Shown: positions 53,425 through 62,697, counted from the first letter of the stretch. The stretch is DNA of 64,000 bases from Edwardsiella anguillarum ET080813 (GCF_000264765.2 NZ_CP006664.1:2728001-2792000); one strand, 5' to 3'. Notes: generated from the letters alone by a model not told the origin. Made by a program: numbers and translations.

Positions 53425-54006
53425 TCAGGACATGCGTACGCTGCTGGCAATACGCTCGTGGGCCTGATTCAGGGTGGTCAGTATCTCGCGCAGATCGCCG
53501 GAGACTCTGAGCGCCTTTTCCTGCGTTTCATCCGCCCGCTTAAGCTGCTGGGCAGCCAGGCCGTGCTGATATTCGGATAGCGCCTGCTCCTCCTGCGCCT
53601 GACGGGACATATCATTGACATAGCCGACGCCGACGATCCCCTGCGTCATGCTGTTAACGCCATTGCTAATGGTATGCGCCTGTTCGCCGAACGCGCCGCC
53701 AAAGGCCTGGGCGATGCCGCCGAGGATTTGTGCGATAGCCTGGGCCTGCTTGGCCTGAAAGTCTTTATCGATGGCATCCACTCGAGTGTCATACGCTGTT
53801 TGTTGCATCTTGAACGCGTTGCTTTGCTGCGTCTGCTGATATTGGCGCAGCACATCGCGCAGCTTCCCAAACAGCTCTCCAAGCTGAACCATCAGCTCAT
53901 TCAGCTGGCCGATGGCGTTGCCGCCGCGATCCCCCGAAACGTAGCGATGGCTGTCCGGTGGGGTAATGCCGTTAACGCCGAGGCTGCCGCTGTCGATGGT
54001 ACTCAT
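53425..54006 (-). CDS. eseD: T3SS translocon protein SctB (SseD/EseD)
   Basis: This 193-residue protein has N-terminal coiled coil (LNELMVQLGELFGKLRDVLR), a central hydrophobic segment (IAQILGGIAQAFGGAFG, about 90-106) and C-terminal coiled coil (LAAQQLKRADETQEKAL). This is the EspB/SseD layout. With EseC it forms the pore in the host membrane. It begins 15 bp after the eseC stop. Confidence 0.88.
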   Translation of the reverse strand: MSTIDSGSLGVNGITPPDSHRYVSGDRGGNAIGQLNELMVQLGELFGKLRDVLRQYQQTQQSNAFKMQQTAYDTRVDAIDKDFQAKQAQAIAQILGGIAQAFGGAFGEQAHTISNGVNSMTQGIVGVGYVNDMSRQAQEEQALSEYQHGLAAQQLKRADETQEKALRVSGDLREILTTLNQAHERIASSVRMS

Positions 54007-54021
54007 AGTCTGCTCCTTGGT

Positions 54022-55458
54022 TCAGGCGATATTGGCGGCGATGCTGCTGAGCATGGCGCCGCTCTTTTGCTGGGTATCCGCCGCGGCGGAGAGGGCTTTG
54101 CCTGCCCCGTCCATCAGGCTGCCGATATTCTCTTTGGCGCGTTTTTTGATTTTTTCAAACTCATCCAGCATGAACTGCATAAAGTCGGTCTCATTGATCA
54201 GCTGCTGGATGACTTTCTGGAGCTCGGCCCGCTCCTTGGTGATAACGCCTTGGTAGACGCCGTTAACGCTCTGCAGGGTGCTGCGGGTGGCTGACTTCGC
54301 ATTGTTGGCCACGCTGTCGATGCAGGCGCCGACGATGGCTTTGATGACCTCGCGCTGCACCTCTTTAATGACCTGCTTGCTCAGCTCCTTGGCCGATATC
54401 TCGACGCCGGATTGGAGCGCTCTTTTCGCGGCGGTCTCGACCGCCCGCGTGACCATTTGCTCGATGGCCTGCTTGCTGAACGCCTCCAGGAGATGGCCCT
54501 GGCCCAGGAAGCGAGCGCTCTGCTCGGCCAGGCTGCGGGTGACCTGCTCGGAGACCTGTTCGGCAACCTGCTTGCCTATCTCTGCAGCCGCGGTCTTTAT
54601 CGCGGCCTCGCTGCCCTGGGTCACGGCGGTATGTAGCGCTTCGCCGGCCGCCCCCTCCATGACGGTTTCCGTCGCTTTGGCGATGGACTTGCTCGCCATG
54701 ACTCCGCGCCCGACGCTGACCAGATCGACGGCCATGCCGGCGATCTCGAAGGCCAGCTGTACCTTTCCGGCGACGTCGGCAATAGACTGGTATTTTTCCG
54801 CATTGTCCTTATCGATCAGCGCCAGGGTTTCGCAGGCGGCTTTCACCAACCCGGCGCATCCCGCCGCCACGTCCATGGCGCCGCCGGCAAAGTCGCCGAT
54901 TAGGATTTTGCCGATGCCGCTGACCACCTCGGCGATGGAGACGATCCAGTCGACGATGGCGGAGAAAATCCCCGCTTTCTGCGCCTTGGCCTGATCCTCG
55001 ATGGATTTCTCCACCTGTTTACGCAGATCTTCATTCTGGCGCAGACGTAGGCTTTCGGCGCCGTGGGTGCGGATCTCCATGGCCAGCGCTTTGAGATTGG
55101 CATTGTCGCCGAGCGCCTTGACCCCCAGCAGAGAGGCGGCTAGCGTCATCGCCTCCATCGGCGTGCGCTCGATATCGGTGACCGTCAGCGGCTTGCCGTC
55201 GACGCGGGGGCCAAAGATGTCCAGAATGCGGTTCAGTGCGCCCTCTGCGAGGCGCAGCGTCACGGGCTGACGGGGCGCGGGCGGGCGATGAAACTCGCGC
55301 TTAGGGTCGTGATCCTGCTGACGCTGAGGGGGGGGACGCAGCGGATCCAGTGCGCCGGCGCCAATCTGCGGGTGATCGTGCTGTGACTGCACGCTGTCGT
55401 TTTGCGCGCTGCCCCCCAGCGGCGGCGTGGTATAGCGGGTCTCAGTGATATTGTTCAT
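54022..55458 (-). CDS. eseC: T3SS major translocon protein SctE (SseC/EseC)
   Basis: This 478-residue translocator has a disordered, Pro/Gln/His-rich N-terminus (about 1-75) and two hydrophobic regions: IVDWIVSIAEVVSGIGKILI with GGAMDVAAGCAGLVKAACETL (about 180-230), and FEIAGMAVDLVSVGRGVMAS (about 250-270). Long amphipathic coiled coils follow to the C-terminus. The start at 55458 (MNNITETRY) overlaps the chaperone stop as ATGA; the frame stays open 82 codons upstream through escA without support. It is the large pore protein, chaperoned by the adjacent EscA-like protein. Confidence 0.9.
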   Translation of the reverse strand: MNNITETRYTTPPLGGSAQNDSVQSQHDHPQIGAGALDPLRPPPQRQQDHDPKREFHRPPAPRQPVTLRLAEGALNRILDIFGPRVDGKPLTVTDIERTPMEAMTLAASLLGVKALGDNANLKALAMEIRTHGAESLRLRQNEDLRKQVEKSIEDQAKAQKAGIFSAIVDWIVSIAEVVSGIGKILIGDFAGGAMDVAAGCAGLVKAACETLALIDKDNAEKYQSIADVAGKVQLAFEIAGMAVDLVSVGRGVMASKSIAKATETVMEGAAGEALHTAVTQGSEAAIKTAAAEIGKQVAEQVSEQVTRSLAEQSARFLGQGHLLEAFSKQAIEQMVTRAVETAAKRALQSGVEISAKELSKQVIKEVQREVIKAIVGACIDSVANNAKSATRSTLQSVNGVYQGVITKERAELQKVIQQLINETDFMQFMLDEFEKIKKRAKENIGSLMDGAGKALSAAADTQQKSGAMLSSIAANIA

Positions 55459-55922
55459 GGCTGTGTCTCCTCGGTCACCGGTGTGAACTGACGCAGTATT
55501 TCCCCCTTGATCGCCTGGTACTGCGGCTTGGCGGCGCACCATTTCAACGCCGCGCTGAAGGCCTTGCCGGCCAGCGCCGTCTGCCCCATTTGTCGATAGC
55601 TGAGGCCCGCTAGATAGGCCGGCTGGGGGTCGTCCAGCCGCAGCAGGCCGGCCTGACCGAAGCAGAATACGGCCTGATCGTGCTCCTCCAGGCGCTGACA
55701 GCACAGCCCCAGGGAGAGCCAGTACTCGTATTGCCAGTGGGAGAGGCGGGCCAGCAGCAGGTAAAAGCGTTTGGCGCCGGCATAGTCCTCTGCGTCGAAT
55801 AGCTGGCAGGCATAGCTGTAGACATGGTCAAGATCGTCGGGGGCGATATCCATCAGCGCCTGTAGGGTGCCACCCTGGTTGAAAAAACCATGCAGCGTAG
55901 CGAGATCGTCCTGTTCGGTCAT
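55455..55922 (-). CDS. escA: T3SS translocator chaperone SctG-like (SscA/EscA)
   Basis: This 155-residue class II chaperone of the SycD/LcrH/CesD type has three TPR units (YSYACQLFDAEDYAGAKRFY, LSLGLCCQRLEEHDQAVFCF, AYLAGLSYRQMGQTALAGKA). It sits between filament gene eseB and translocator gene eseC, to which it is coupled by a 4-bp overlap. In Edwardsiella EscA chaperones EseC. Confidence 0.92.
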   Translation of the reverse strand: MTEQDDLATLHGFFNQGGTLQALMDIAPDDLDHVYSYACQLFDAEDYAGAKRFYLLLARLSHWQYEYWLSLGLCCQRLEEHDQAVFCFGQAGLLRLDDPQPAYLAGLSYRQMGQTALAGKAFSAALKWCAAKPQYQAIKGEILRQFTPVTEETQP

Positions 55923-55932
55923 CGTGGCCTCC

Positions 55933-56523
55933 TTAGCGGATATTCTGGGCGATGGCTTTGTTCATCTCGGCCAGCAGCGTCTGCATACTGTTGATGAGGC
56001 TGACGCAGACGTTATAGGACTGCATGGTCTTCTGGATCTGCAGCTGAGCCTGGGTGACGAAGTCGGAGCTGCGCCCCGAGTCGGTCTCCAGCGCGCCCTT
56101 AATTACGTCAAGCTCCCCCTTGTCCAGCCCCTTACCATCAGGGTGGCCGATGCTTTTCAGGTAGCTGTCGATGTCGCTGGTGGCGTTTTTACCGTCGTCT
56201 TGTACCGTGATATTGATGTTGTGATCGCGCAGATACTTGAGCACATCGGGCGGAAGATCGCCGGTATCGCCCGCTTTTTTGAACTTGGCGATGATGGCAT
56301 CGATCTGATTGGCCACCTGCTGGGAGTTTCTGGCCCGGTCGGCCTTGGCCTTCATCTGGTCATATTTTCCCTGCGCCAGATCGGTGAATAGCGTCATGAA
56401 CTGGTACAGCACGCTGATTCCTTCGGACATGATGCTATCGCCCTGACTCGCCATACGATCCAGGTCGTAACCGTTGGCGCCGATGTGGGTTACACCACCT
56501 TGGCTGTCGATATTGATGGACAT
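55933..56523 (-). CDS. eseB: T3SS filament/translocator protein SctA (SseB/EspA-like, EseB)
   Basis: This 196-residue protein has the SseB/EspA pattern: an N-terminal helix (MASQGDSIMSEGISVLYQF), a variable polar middle, and a long C-terminal coiled-coil helix (DFVTQAQLQIQKTMQSYN, then VSLINSMQTLLAEMNK) used for filament polymerisation. The start at 56523 (MSINIDSQGG) has GAGGAG 6 nt upstream. In Edwardsiella EseB forms the extracellular filament. It is the second gene of the translocon operon, after its putative chaperone gene. Confidence 0.93.
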   Translation of the reverse strand: MSINIDSQGGVTHIGANGYDLDRMASQGDSIMSEGISVLYQFMTLFTDLAQGKYDQMKAKADRARNSQQVANQIDAIIAKFKKAGDTGDLPPDVLKYLRDHNINITVQDDGKNATSDIDSYLKSIGHPDGKGLDKGELDVIKGALETDSGRSSDFVTQAQLQIQKTMQSYNVCVSLINSMQTLLAEMNKAIAQNIR

Positions 56524-56548
56524 AGTGCTCTCCTCTGATGGGATGGCG

Positions 56549-56896
56549 TTAGATGAAGTCATGCCCGATCGCCGGGGAGTGACCGGCGCCGCCGGGGCGT
56601 GACGGCGCCTGGCCAGCGCCCTGTCTCAGGGTGGCGCCAAGGGCGGAAAAGTGCGTTTGCAGACGGCTGATGCTGCTGTCGAGCTGCTGACGCAGCGGGG
56701 CTATCTCTTCGCGCATCGCGTGACTGAATCGCTCAAGCCGCTGGCGGGCCTGTGGGTCGCGGGGCGCGCGTTCATGGAGCGCGGCGATCTCTTGCTGTAA
56801 CGCGTGAAAGGCGTCGATCTGTTCGCCAAGTTTGCGCTGACGCCGCTGTAGGTCTTGCATCAGTTGCAAAAGGGGATGAATGGCGTGTTGGCTCAT
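56549..56896 (-). CDS. escC: Filament/translocator chaperone (SseA/CesAB-like, EscC)
   Basis: This 115-residue, almost entirely helical coiled-coil protein (LQRRQRKLGEQIDAFHALQQ, then LERFSHAMREEIAPLRQQL) lies directly before the eseB gene, as SseA lies before SseB. In Edwardsiella the equivalent, EscC, chaperones EseB and EseD. An ideal AGGAGGT is 7 nt before the ATG. It opens the translocon operon and follows a 152-nt stretch downstream of a conserved T3SS box. It should not be confused with the LEE secretin of the same name. Confidence 0.8.
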   Translation of the reverse strand: MSQHAIHPLLQLMQDLQRRQRKLGEQIDAFHALQQEIAALHERAPRDPQARQRLERFSHAMREEIAPLRQQLDSSISRLQTHFSALGATLRQGAGQAPSRPGGAGHSPAIGHDFI

Positions 56897-57189
56897 AGTG
56901 AAACCTCCTATTGGCTACCGATAAGGTGATGCTAGAACGCCGTTAACGGGCGAACTTTCGAGAAGTTGCATAACGTTTGCTGTTTGGTCGTCGGGGTCGG
57001 GCTCTTTTGCGTCAACGTATTATCTGCGCTGATTTCGTGCGGGAGATATCGGGTAATTACCTGAATTTACGTTTGTTTTACTCTAGGATGGGGCTGAGGT
57101 GGGCCGTGCCGCCGGCCTGCGCCGGCGGCGCTCGATGGTTTGCGCGGGCGCCGGGGCGCCGCTCCCCCTGTGCGTCGTCCGCGCCGGGG
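56897..57189. other. Regulatory gap between sctQ and the translocon operon
   Basis: This 293-bp region between two same-strand T3SS blocks is more AT-rich (about 56940-57085) than its surroundings. It contains a T3SS box at 57049-57064 whose centre is the perfect palindrome GGTAATTACC. A separate promoter for escC-eseB onward is likely here, with a long untranslated leader. Confidence 0.6.
57049..57064 (-). promoter_or_regulatory. T3SS box upstream of the translocon operon
   Basis: On the minus strand TCAGGT-AATT-ACCCGA, 152 nt before the escC start. The spacer AATT makes the core GGTAATTACC fully palindromic, the most symmetric of the five copies. Confidence 0.7.
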
Positions 57190-58104
57190 CTATCCTTCCC
57201 GCGCATCGGGGACGGCCGATATCCGACGGGTGATCCGCACGGCCCAGCCATCGTCTAGCCGCAGTAGCGTTCCTTCCGCCCATGGGATGCCCCGCAGGGA
57301 GAGCTGCAGGCGCGGGTAGGCACAGGCGTTGAGCGGTGTCTCTAGGCCGGGCGCCCACTCTCCCAGGCTCTCCGCCTTGAGGCTGACGCGGCCGGCCTCG
57401 GCCAGGAGGCAGAGTTCGTCGGCGGCCGTGAGCGCGACCGTGGGCAGCGTTGCCCGTACGACGACGCCGCTCTCTGCGTCGTGGAGGCGTAGCTGCTCGG
57501 GGCTATCGGGGGAGGCGAGCCAGAAGCAGTCGGGCTGGGGAGCCATCCCCTGCAGCGGCAGCGCATCTCCGGGGGCGATCTTGGCCGCCTCTTCCGCCGA
57601 GAGCCAGCACCAGCCGAGGACTAACGGCAGCGTATGCTCCCGCTGCGCTGGCGGCGCTAGCGCCGCCAGCCAGCGCGTCAAGAGGCCGGGAGCGATCTGC
57701 GTAATATAGAGCGACAGGCGGGCGTCGGCGCGGGTAAAGGTGAGGCGCCAGCAGCGCTCTGGCGCCTCGGCCTGATGCAGGGTTGGCGAGGCCAATTCGG
57801 GCAGCGACGCCGCTTGTAGCCACGCATTCAGCGGTGAAAGCAGCCAGCCCGCAACCGCCGGGTGGAGATCGGGCTCAATTTGCGCCAGGGAGGGGGCCGC
57901 CAGCTGCGGCGCCAGCCAGCGACTCCACTCCGCGCCGACCCACAGCGCGATGGCGAGATCGTCACAGCGGCTCTCCAGGCGCAGCCCCGATCCCGAGGGG
58001 CGGTGTTGATCGGCCTGGATCCGCAGGCCGTTTATCTCAGCGCTGGCGTCGAGGCGGCTGAGAAAGAACAACGACTCACTGCTAAAGGGGGCGGCAAGGT
58101 TCAT
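57190..58104 (-). CDS. sctQ: T3SS cytoplasmic ring protein SctQ (SsaQ/EsaQ)
   Basis: This 304-residue protein has a variable N-terminal part and a C-terminal SpoA/FliN-type domain (about 225-300, ETPLNACAYPRLQLSLRGIP, then LRLDDGWAVRITRRI). It forms the sorting-platform pods under the basal body. In homologues an internal start also yields a free C-terminal fragment; I did not verify one here. It overlaps sctP by 23 bp and ends its operon. Confidence 0.88.
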   Translation of the reverse strand: MNLAAPFSSESLFFLSRLDASAEINGLRIQADQHRPSGSGLRLESRCDDLAIALWVGAEWSRWLAPQLAAPSLAQIEPDLHPAVAGWLLSPLNAWLQAASLPELASPTLHQAEAPERCWRLTFTRADARLSLYITQIAPGLLTRWLAALAPPAQREHTLPLVLGWCWLSAEEAAKIAPGDALPLQGMAPQPDCFWLASPDSPEQLRLHDAESGVVVRATLPTVALTAADELCLLAEAGRVSLKAESLGEWAPGLETPLNACAYPRLQLSLRGIPWAEGTLLRLDDGWAVRITRRISAVPDAREG

Positions 58105-58555
58105 AGGCTGTCTCCACGGTTACGGGGATCCCCAGCAGGTCAGAGAGCGTGGCGCCGAGCGTATCGCCGGTCTGCGCCAGACGATCGCGCAGGGCGCCGG
58201 AGGGGGCAGACAGGCGCAGTATCAGCCGTCCGCCGTGCCATCCCGCCGTCACCATCAGTCCGGCGAGCGGACCGCTGGCTGCCCGCAGCTGCAGCCCCTC
58301 CGCGGACAGCGGCAGGGGCGTGGGGCGCGGGAGCGCCGGCAGGATGCCGCCGCCCGGCGCGCGATGCCCTGGCGTGTCCGGAGGCGTCGCATCGTCGGCG
58401 GCGCGGTGAGGCTCGGGGAGGGGCGCTGGCGGCGCCAGCAGCTGACGGAAACGCTCGGCGTCACGATCGGCGTCGGCGTCGCGCCGGGGGCGGCGTCCGT
58501 CGCGATCCGTGGCCGGGGCGTGGCCGGAAGTGGGCCCATAAGACGGCGTAATCAT
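58082..58555 (-). CDS. sctP: T3SS needle-length/switch protein SctP-like (SsaP)
   Basis: This 157-residue protein is disordered and Pro/Arg/Asp-rich in its first 85 residues, with a small C-terminal globular part (GPLAGLMVTAGWHGGRLILR, about 95-150). Position between sctO and sctQ and the layout fit SsaP/SctP, the ruler that sets needle length and switches substrate class. It overlaps sctO by 4 bp. Sequence conservation in this family is low. Confidence 0.72.
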   Translation of the reverse strand: MITPSYGPTSGHAPATDRDGRRPRRDADADRDAERFRQLLAPPAPLPEPHRAADDATPPDTPGHRAPGGGILPALPRPTPLPLSAEGLQLRAASGPLAGLMVTAGWHGGRLILRLSAPSGALRDRLAQTGDTLGATLSDLLGIPVTVETAYEPCRPL

Positions 58556-58920
58556 TCGCTCTCCTCCAGCAGTTTCAATTTTTCCTGTTCGCGCAGGTTG
58601 AGGCGCAGCTGCGTTTCGTGTTCACCGCGCAGCTGGCTGATGCGTCCCTGCTCCGCGGCCAGCGTGTCCAGCTCATGGCGCAGCCGCTGCGATTCGCTCT
58701 CCATGGCCGACTGGGCGCTGCGCAGGCGTCCCAGCGCCAAATGATCCAGGCAGCCCGTCTGCTGATTCAGGGTGCGCCAGCGGATCTGCAGCGCGGATAG
58801 CCGCGTCTGGAGCTGCTGCTGTCGCCGCCGTACGCTGTCAGCCTCATCGGCCAGCTGGGCCAGCGTGCTGCGCAGGCCGCGTTCGCGTAGCCGCTTGATA
58901 TCGCGTAGCTGCGTCAGCAT
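58552..58920 (-). CDS. sctO: T3SS stalk protein SctO (SsaO/YscO-like)
   Basis: This 122-residue protein is a continuous coiled-coil hairpin rich in Arg, Gln and Leu (LADEADSVRRRQQQLQTRLS, LDTLAAEQGRISQLRGEHET), the FliJ/YscO type. It links the ATPase SctN to the export gate SctV. It overlaps sctN by 7 bp and sctP by 4 bp. Confidence 0.87.
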   Translation of the reverse strand: MLTQLRDIKRLRERGLRSTLAQLADEADSVRRRQQQLQTRLSALQIRWRTLNQQTGCLDHLALGRLRSAQSAMESESQRLRHELDTLAAEQGRISQLRGEHETQLRLNLREQEKLKLLEESE

Positions 58921-60230
58921 GGCTGGCCTACTGCGCTGTACAGCGCGCTGAGGGTGGCGGCCAGCGGGCAGCGTTCATCGGTTTTCTGGCACAGTAGAGT
59001 GGCGATGGCCTCCCGGCGGGCCATCGCGTCATCCGCGTCGGCATCCTGCCCCGGGCGGTATTCGCCCACCCGCACCAGCAGCGCGATCTCCTGCCAGGTC
59101 GCCAGGAGGTGGCGCAGGCGGTTGGCCGCCTGGCGGTGCTGTGGCGTAACGACCTGCGACATCACTCGGCTGACGCTGGCCAGAATATCAATGGCGGGAT
59201 AGTGGCTGGCTTCGGCCAGGCGGCGTGAGAGCACGATATGCCCGTCCAGCAGCGAGCGGACCTCTTCGGCCAGCGGGTCGCTCTTTTGCTCTACCAGTAC
59301 GGTATAGAACGCCGTAATGCTGCCGCAGGCGGCGGGGCCTGCCCGCTCCAGCAGCCGGGGCAGGCGGGCGTAGAGGCTGGGGGGATAGCCGCCGCTGACC
59401 GTCGGCTCGCCGGCGGCCAGCGCGATTTCACGGATCGCGCGCGCGTAGCGGGTCAGCGAATCGACCAACAGCAGTACGTGGTGTCCGCGATCGCGAAAGT
59501 ATTCGGCGATGACGGTCGCGGTATCGGCGGCCTTGATCCGCTCCAACGCCGGCCGATCCGAGGTCGCCAGGATGACAACGCTCCGGGCGCGCAGTTCGGG
59601 GGACATGATCTGTTCGATAAACTCCCGCACCTCGCGTCCCCGCTCCCCGATCAGCGCCAAGATGACGACCTCGGCCTGGCTATTGGCGGCCAGCATGCCG
59701 AGCAGGGTGCTCTTGCCGCAGCCGGCCGGAGAGAAGATGCCCAGGCGCTGGCCGACGCCGACGCTGAGCGCGGCATCGATGGCGCGAACGCCCATCGGCA
59801 GCAGGGTATCGATAGGGGCCCGCTGCAGGGGATCTGGCGCGGGGCTCTCCAGCGATCGCCACTGCGTGGCCTGCGGCGGCGGTTTCCCGTCCGCCGGTTG
59901 CCCCAGCGCATCGATGACCCGCCCCAGCAGCGCCTCGCCGACGCCGATGCGGGCCTGCGCACCGCTGGGGGTCACCAGCATGCCGTTGGCGAGGCCCAGC
60001 GGCGGCTGGTAGGGCGAGAGCAGCGCCTGATCCCCCTCGATCGCGACCACCTCGGCCGGGCCGCCGTCGGGCAGGGTGCACTGTTCGCCAAGCCCGACCC
60101 CGGGCAGATGGGCGCGTAATAATGTCGCGCCGACGGTGAGCAGACGCCCCTCCAGGCGCTCTCCCGTCACCGACGGCAGGGTGGGGCTGCCGAGCAGGTC
60201 GAGGATCTTCTGAGTGTCAGGCAGCCGCAT
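58914..60230 (-). CDS. sctN: T3SS ATPase SctN (SsaN/EsaN)
   Basis: This 438-residue FliI/SctN-type hexameric ATPase has Walker A FSPAGCGKSTLLGML (about 165-178) and Walker B HHVLLLVDSLTRYARA (about 250). It also has the F1-like GGYPPSLYARLPRLLERAG motif. It unfolds substrates and releases their chaperones at the export gate. It overlaps sctV by 14 bp. Confidence 0.97.
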   Translation of the reverse strand: MRLPDTQKILDLLGSPTLPSVTGERLEGRLLTVGATLLRAHLPGVGLGEQCTLPDGGPAEVVAIEGDQALLSPYQPPLGLANGMLVTPSGAQARIGVGEALLGRVIDALGQPADGKPPPQATQWRSLESPAPDPLQRAPIDTLLPMGVRAIDAALSVGVGQRLGIFSPAGCGKSTLLGMLAANSQAEVVILALIGERGREVREFIEQIMSPELRARSVVILATSDRPALERIKAADTATVIAEYFRDRGHHVLLLVDSLTRYARAIREIALAAGEPTVSGGYPPSLYARLPRLLERAGPAACGSITAFYTVLVEQKSDPLAEEVRSLLDGHIVLSRRLAEASHYPAIDILASVSRVMSQVVTPQHRQAANRLRHLLATWQEIALLVRVGEYRPGQDADADDAMARREAIATLLCQKTDERCPLAATLSALYSAVGQPC

Positions 60231-62274
60231 GGGTGTCTCCTATCAGCTCAATGTGCCCTAATACCTTGAGTTCCGCCTCATCGTCCAGCTCCTGAAACGA
60301 GAGTACGGCGGTGGTGAACAGCTCACGCTCGATCAGCTTACGGATAAATCGACGGATATCGATCGCGGTTACGATGGCCGTATTGACGGCGCCGCTGCGC
60401 TCCAGCGCCGCGTGGATCTCGGCCAGAATCGCCTGATTCTCCTGCTGCGAGAGCGCGGAGTAGGAGCCCGCAGAGGTCTGGCGGACAGACTCGCGCACCA
60501 TCTGTTCAATCCGGCTACCGATAAGCCAGGCCTTGACCCAGGGCTGGCCGTGGCGCTGGCGCCCGATAATGTGGCGGCGTAGGGCCAGTCGGGCATATTC
60601 GGCCAGCATCACGGGATCCTTTTCCCGCGGCGCCCATTCGACCAGCGCTTCAAAGACGGCGCGCAGATCGCGGATGGAGACGCTCTCCGCGACCAGGCGC
60701 TGCAGAACATCGGCGACCCGTGCGACCGGCAGCTGGCGCTGCAGCTCTTTGACCAGTTCGCCGTAGCGCTGCTCCATCTGATCCATGAGATAGCGGGCTT
60801 CCTGGACACCGATGAACTCGGCGCCGTAGCGATCCAGTGCCAATGAGACGAGATAGGCAATCCGGTCATTGCCCTGATAGCGGTGCAGGCCGATGGCGGC
60901 GCTGCCTTCGGCCTGCTCCAGAGAGAGCCACTGCAGCGTGATCCCGCCGAAGGGGAGCGTCTCCCGGTGGTCGACCTGGCGCAGCGCGGGCGCGGCGAGA
61001 TCGAGCAGGGCAAGGTGAGGAAGGGTCATCGAGAGCACCGGCTCCTGATACAGCAGCAGGGTAAACTGATCCGGGCCCAGGCCGTTATCTGTCTGGATCT
61101 GAATCTCCGGCAGCGGCAGACCCGCCTGCTCCAGCTTCTCCGCCCGCAGCGTGGCCAGCGCCTGGGCGAGGGAGGGATCGCGGGCCAGTGCGGCGGGCAG
61201 GCGCAGCGCGAGCGGCGTTGCGCCGATGAGCAGCGGCACGCCCTCCTGTCCGCTCTCGTCGCGCGGATCTGCGGTTTGGCCGGCGGCGAGCGGGGAGCGC
61301 TGCCGCTCTTTGCGTCTCAGCGCGTAGGCGATGGCGGCCACTCCCGCGCCAAGGCCGATAAAGATCAGGGTAGGGAAGCCGGGCAGGGCGGCAAACAGGG
61401 CCAGCACCGCGGCAACGATCCACAGCGCCTGACGCTGGCGCAGGATCTGCTCGGTGAGCTCACTGGCAAGGTTACGCCGGCTTTCCCCCGGGACCCGGGT
61501 GACGATGATCCCGGCGGCGATCGAAATGAGCAGCGCCGGGATCTGGGCAATCAGGCCATCGCCGACGGACAGGATGGCGTAGGTCGCCGCCGCATCGCCC
61601 GCGCTCATCTCATGCATAAACACGCCGACGCAGATTCCCCCGACGATATTGACCAGTATGACGATGATCGAGGCGATGGCGTCCCCTTTGACAAACTTCA
61701 TCGCGCCATCCATCGCGCCATAGAGCTGGCTCTCTTTCTGAACCAGGGCCCGCTGGCGGCGGGCCTCTGTCGCATCGATAATCCCGGCGCGCATATCGCC
61801 GTCGATGCTCATCTGCTTGCCCGGCATCGCGTCGAGGGAGAAGCGGGCGCTGACCTCGGCCACGCGCTCAGAGCCTTTGGTAATCACGATAAACTGCACG
61901 ACGGTAATGATGGCGAACACGATGAGGCCGACGGCCAGGTTGCCCCCCACGGCAAAGTTGCCAAACGTATAGACGATCTCGCCGGCATCGTGCTGCAGCA
62001 GAATAAGGCGGCTGGTGCTGATGGTCAGCGCCAGACGATACAGCGTCGTGATGAGCAAAACGGAGGGAAAGGCGGAGAACTCCATGGGTTCCCGGATGTA
62101 GACCGCCATCATCAGCAGGGTGATCGATAGCGTGAGGTTGATGGCGATCAAGATGTCTATCAGGGGCGTCGGCAGGGGAATGATCATCATGAAAACGGCC
62201 AGTAACAACATGGCCGCCAGAATGATGTCTTGGCGCGCGGTGATCTTGTGTAGCCAGCTATTGACCGTTTTCAT
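60217..62274 (-). CDS. sctV: T3SS export gate protein SctV (SsaV/EsaV)
   Basis: This 685-residue FHIPEP-family protein has about eight N-terminal membrane segments (residues 18-320), the conserved loop SARFSLDAMPGKQMSIDGD, and a cytoplasmic domain from about 350 that builds the nonameric ring. Length agrees with SsaV (681). It is the major export gate and the contact for the gatekeeper complex. It overlaps the esaM-like gene by 17 bp. Confidence 0.97.
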   Translation of the reverse strand: MKTVNSWLHKITARQDIILAAMLLLAVFMMIIPLPTPLIDILIAINLTLSITLLMMAVYIREPMEFSAFPSVLLITTLYRLALTISTSRLILLQHDAGEIVYTFGNFAVGGNLAVGLIVFAIITVVQFIVITKGSERVAEVSARFSLDAMPGKQMSIDGDMRAGIIDATEARRQRALVQKESQLYGAMDGAMKFVKGDAIASIIVILVNIVGGICVGVFMHEMSAGDAAATYAILSVGDGLIAQIPALLISIAAGIIVTRVPGESRRNLASELTEQILRQRQALWIVAAVLALFAALPGFPTLIFIGLGAGVAAIAYALRRKERQRSPLAAGQTADPRDESGQEGVPLLIGATPLALRLPAALARDPSLAQALATLRAEKLEQAGLPLPEIQIQTDNGLGPDQFTLLLYQEPVLSMTLPHLALLDLAAPALRQVDHRETLPFGGITLQWLSLEQAEGSAAIGLHRYQGNDRIAYLVSLALDRYGAEFIGVQEARYLMDQMEQRYGELVKELQRQLPVARVADVLQRLVAESVSIRDLRAVFEALVEWAPREKDPVMLAEYARLALRRHIIGRQRHGQPWVKAWLIGSRIEQMVRESVRQTSAGSYSALSQQENQAILAEIHAALERSGAVNTAIVTAIDIRRFIRKLIERELFTTAVLSFQELDDEAELKVLGHIELIGDTHAAA

Positions 62275-62638
62275 GGGGATTCTCCATCACGCGATCGAGC
62301 AGGCGCCGTTGACGGCGCGCCAGCTCGCGCCACTGCTCGGCGCCGCTGTCAGGCGGCGCCGCCGCTGAAATCCACAGCGCATCGCCCGCCAGCCAGGCTC
62401 GCAGCGGGATCCCGCCGCCGGCCTCGGGCTGTAAGAGCTGCAGCAGGCGCAGCAGCGTCGGCTGCCGCTGCGGCACCGGTAGGCTGCGCGCCAGCGTTAG
62501 GCGCGCCCGCCCTTGATCCTGCTCCAGAAAAATACGGTCGCGATCCCGGCCCAGGGTCAGGCTGATCGCCGGCGGCTGAGGGGCGGCGCCCATCAGGCGT
62601 AGCCAAAGTTCGGTTTGCCGTTGCCACTGTAGGTCCAT
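62258..62638 (-). CDS. esaM: T3SS gatekeeper SsaM-like protein (EsaM)
   Basis: This 126-residue protein lies immediately upstream of sctV, as ssaM does in SPI-2. It keeps the SsaM pattern: MD-x-x-x start with ELWLRLMG, then IPLRAWLAGDALWISAAAPP and a C-terminal WRELARRQRRLLDRV. With the EsaB- and SctW-like proteins it should form the pH-dependent switch complex. It is the first gene of the esaM-sctVNOPQ operon, with a T3SS box 59 nt upstream. Confidence 0.8.
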   Translation of the reverse strand: MDLQWQRQTELWLRLMGAAPQPPAISLTLGRDRDRIFLEQDQGRARLTLARSLPVPQRQPTLLRLLQLLQPEAGGGIPLRAWLAGDALWISAAAPPDSGAEQWRELARRQRRLLDRVMENPHENGQ

Positions 62639-62697
62639 GAATATCCTCCGCGATCGTGATGCGCCCTCATGATGGCGGAGCCGTATTCAGTAAGGCA

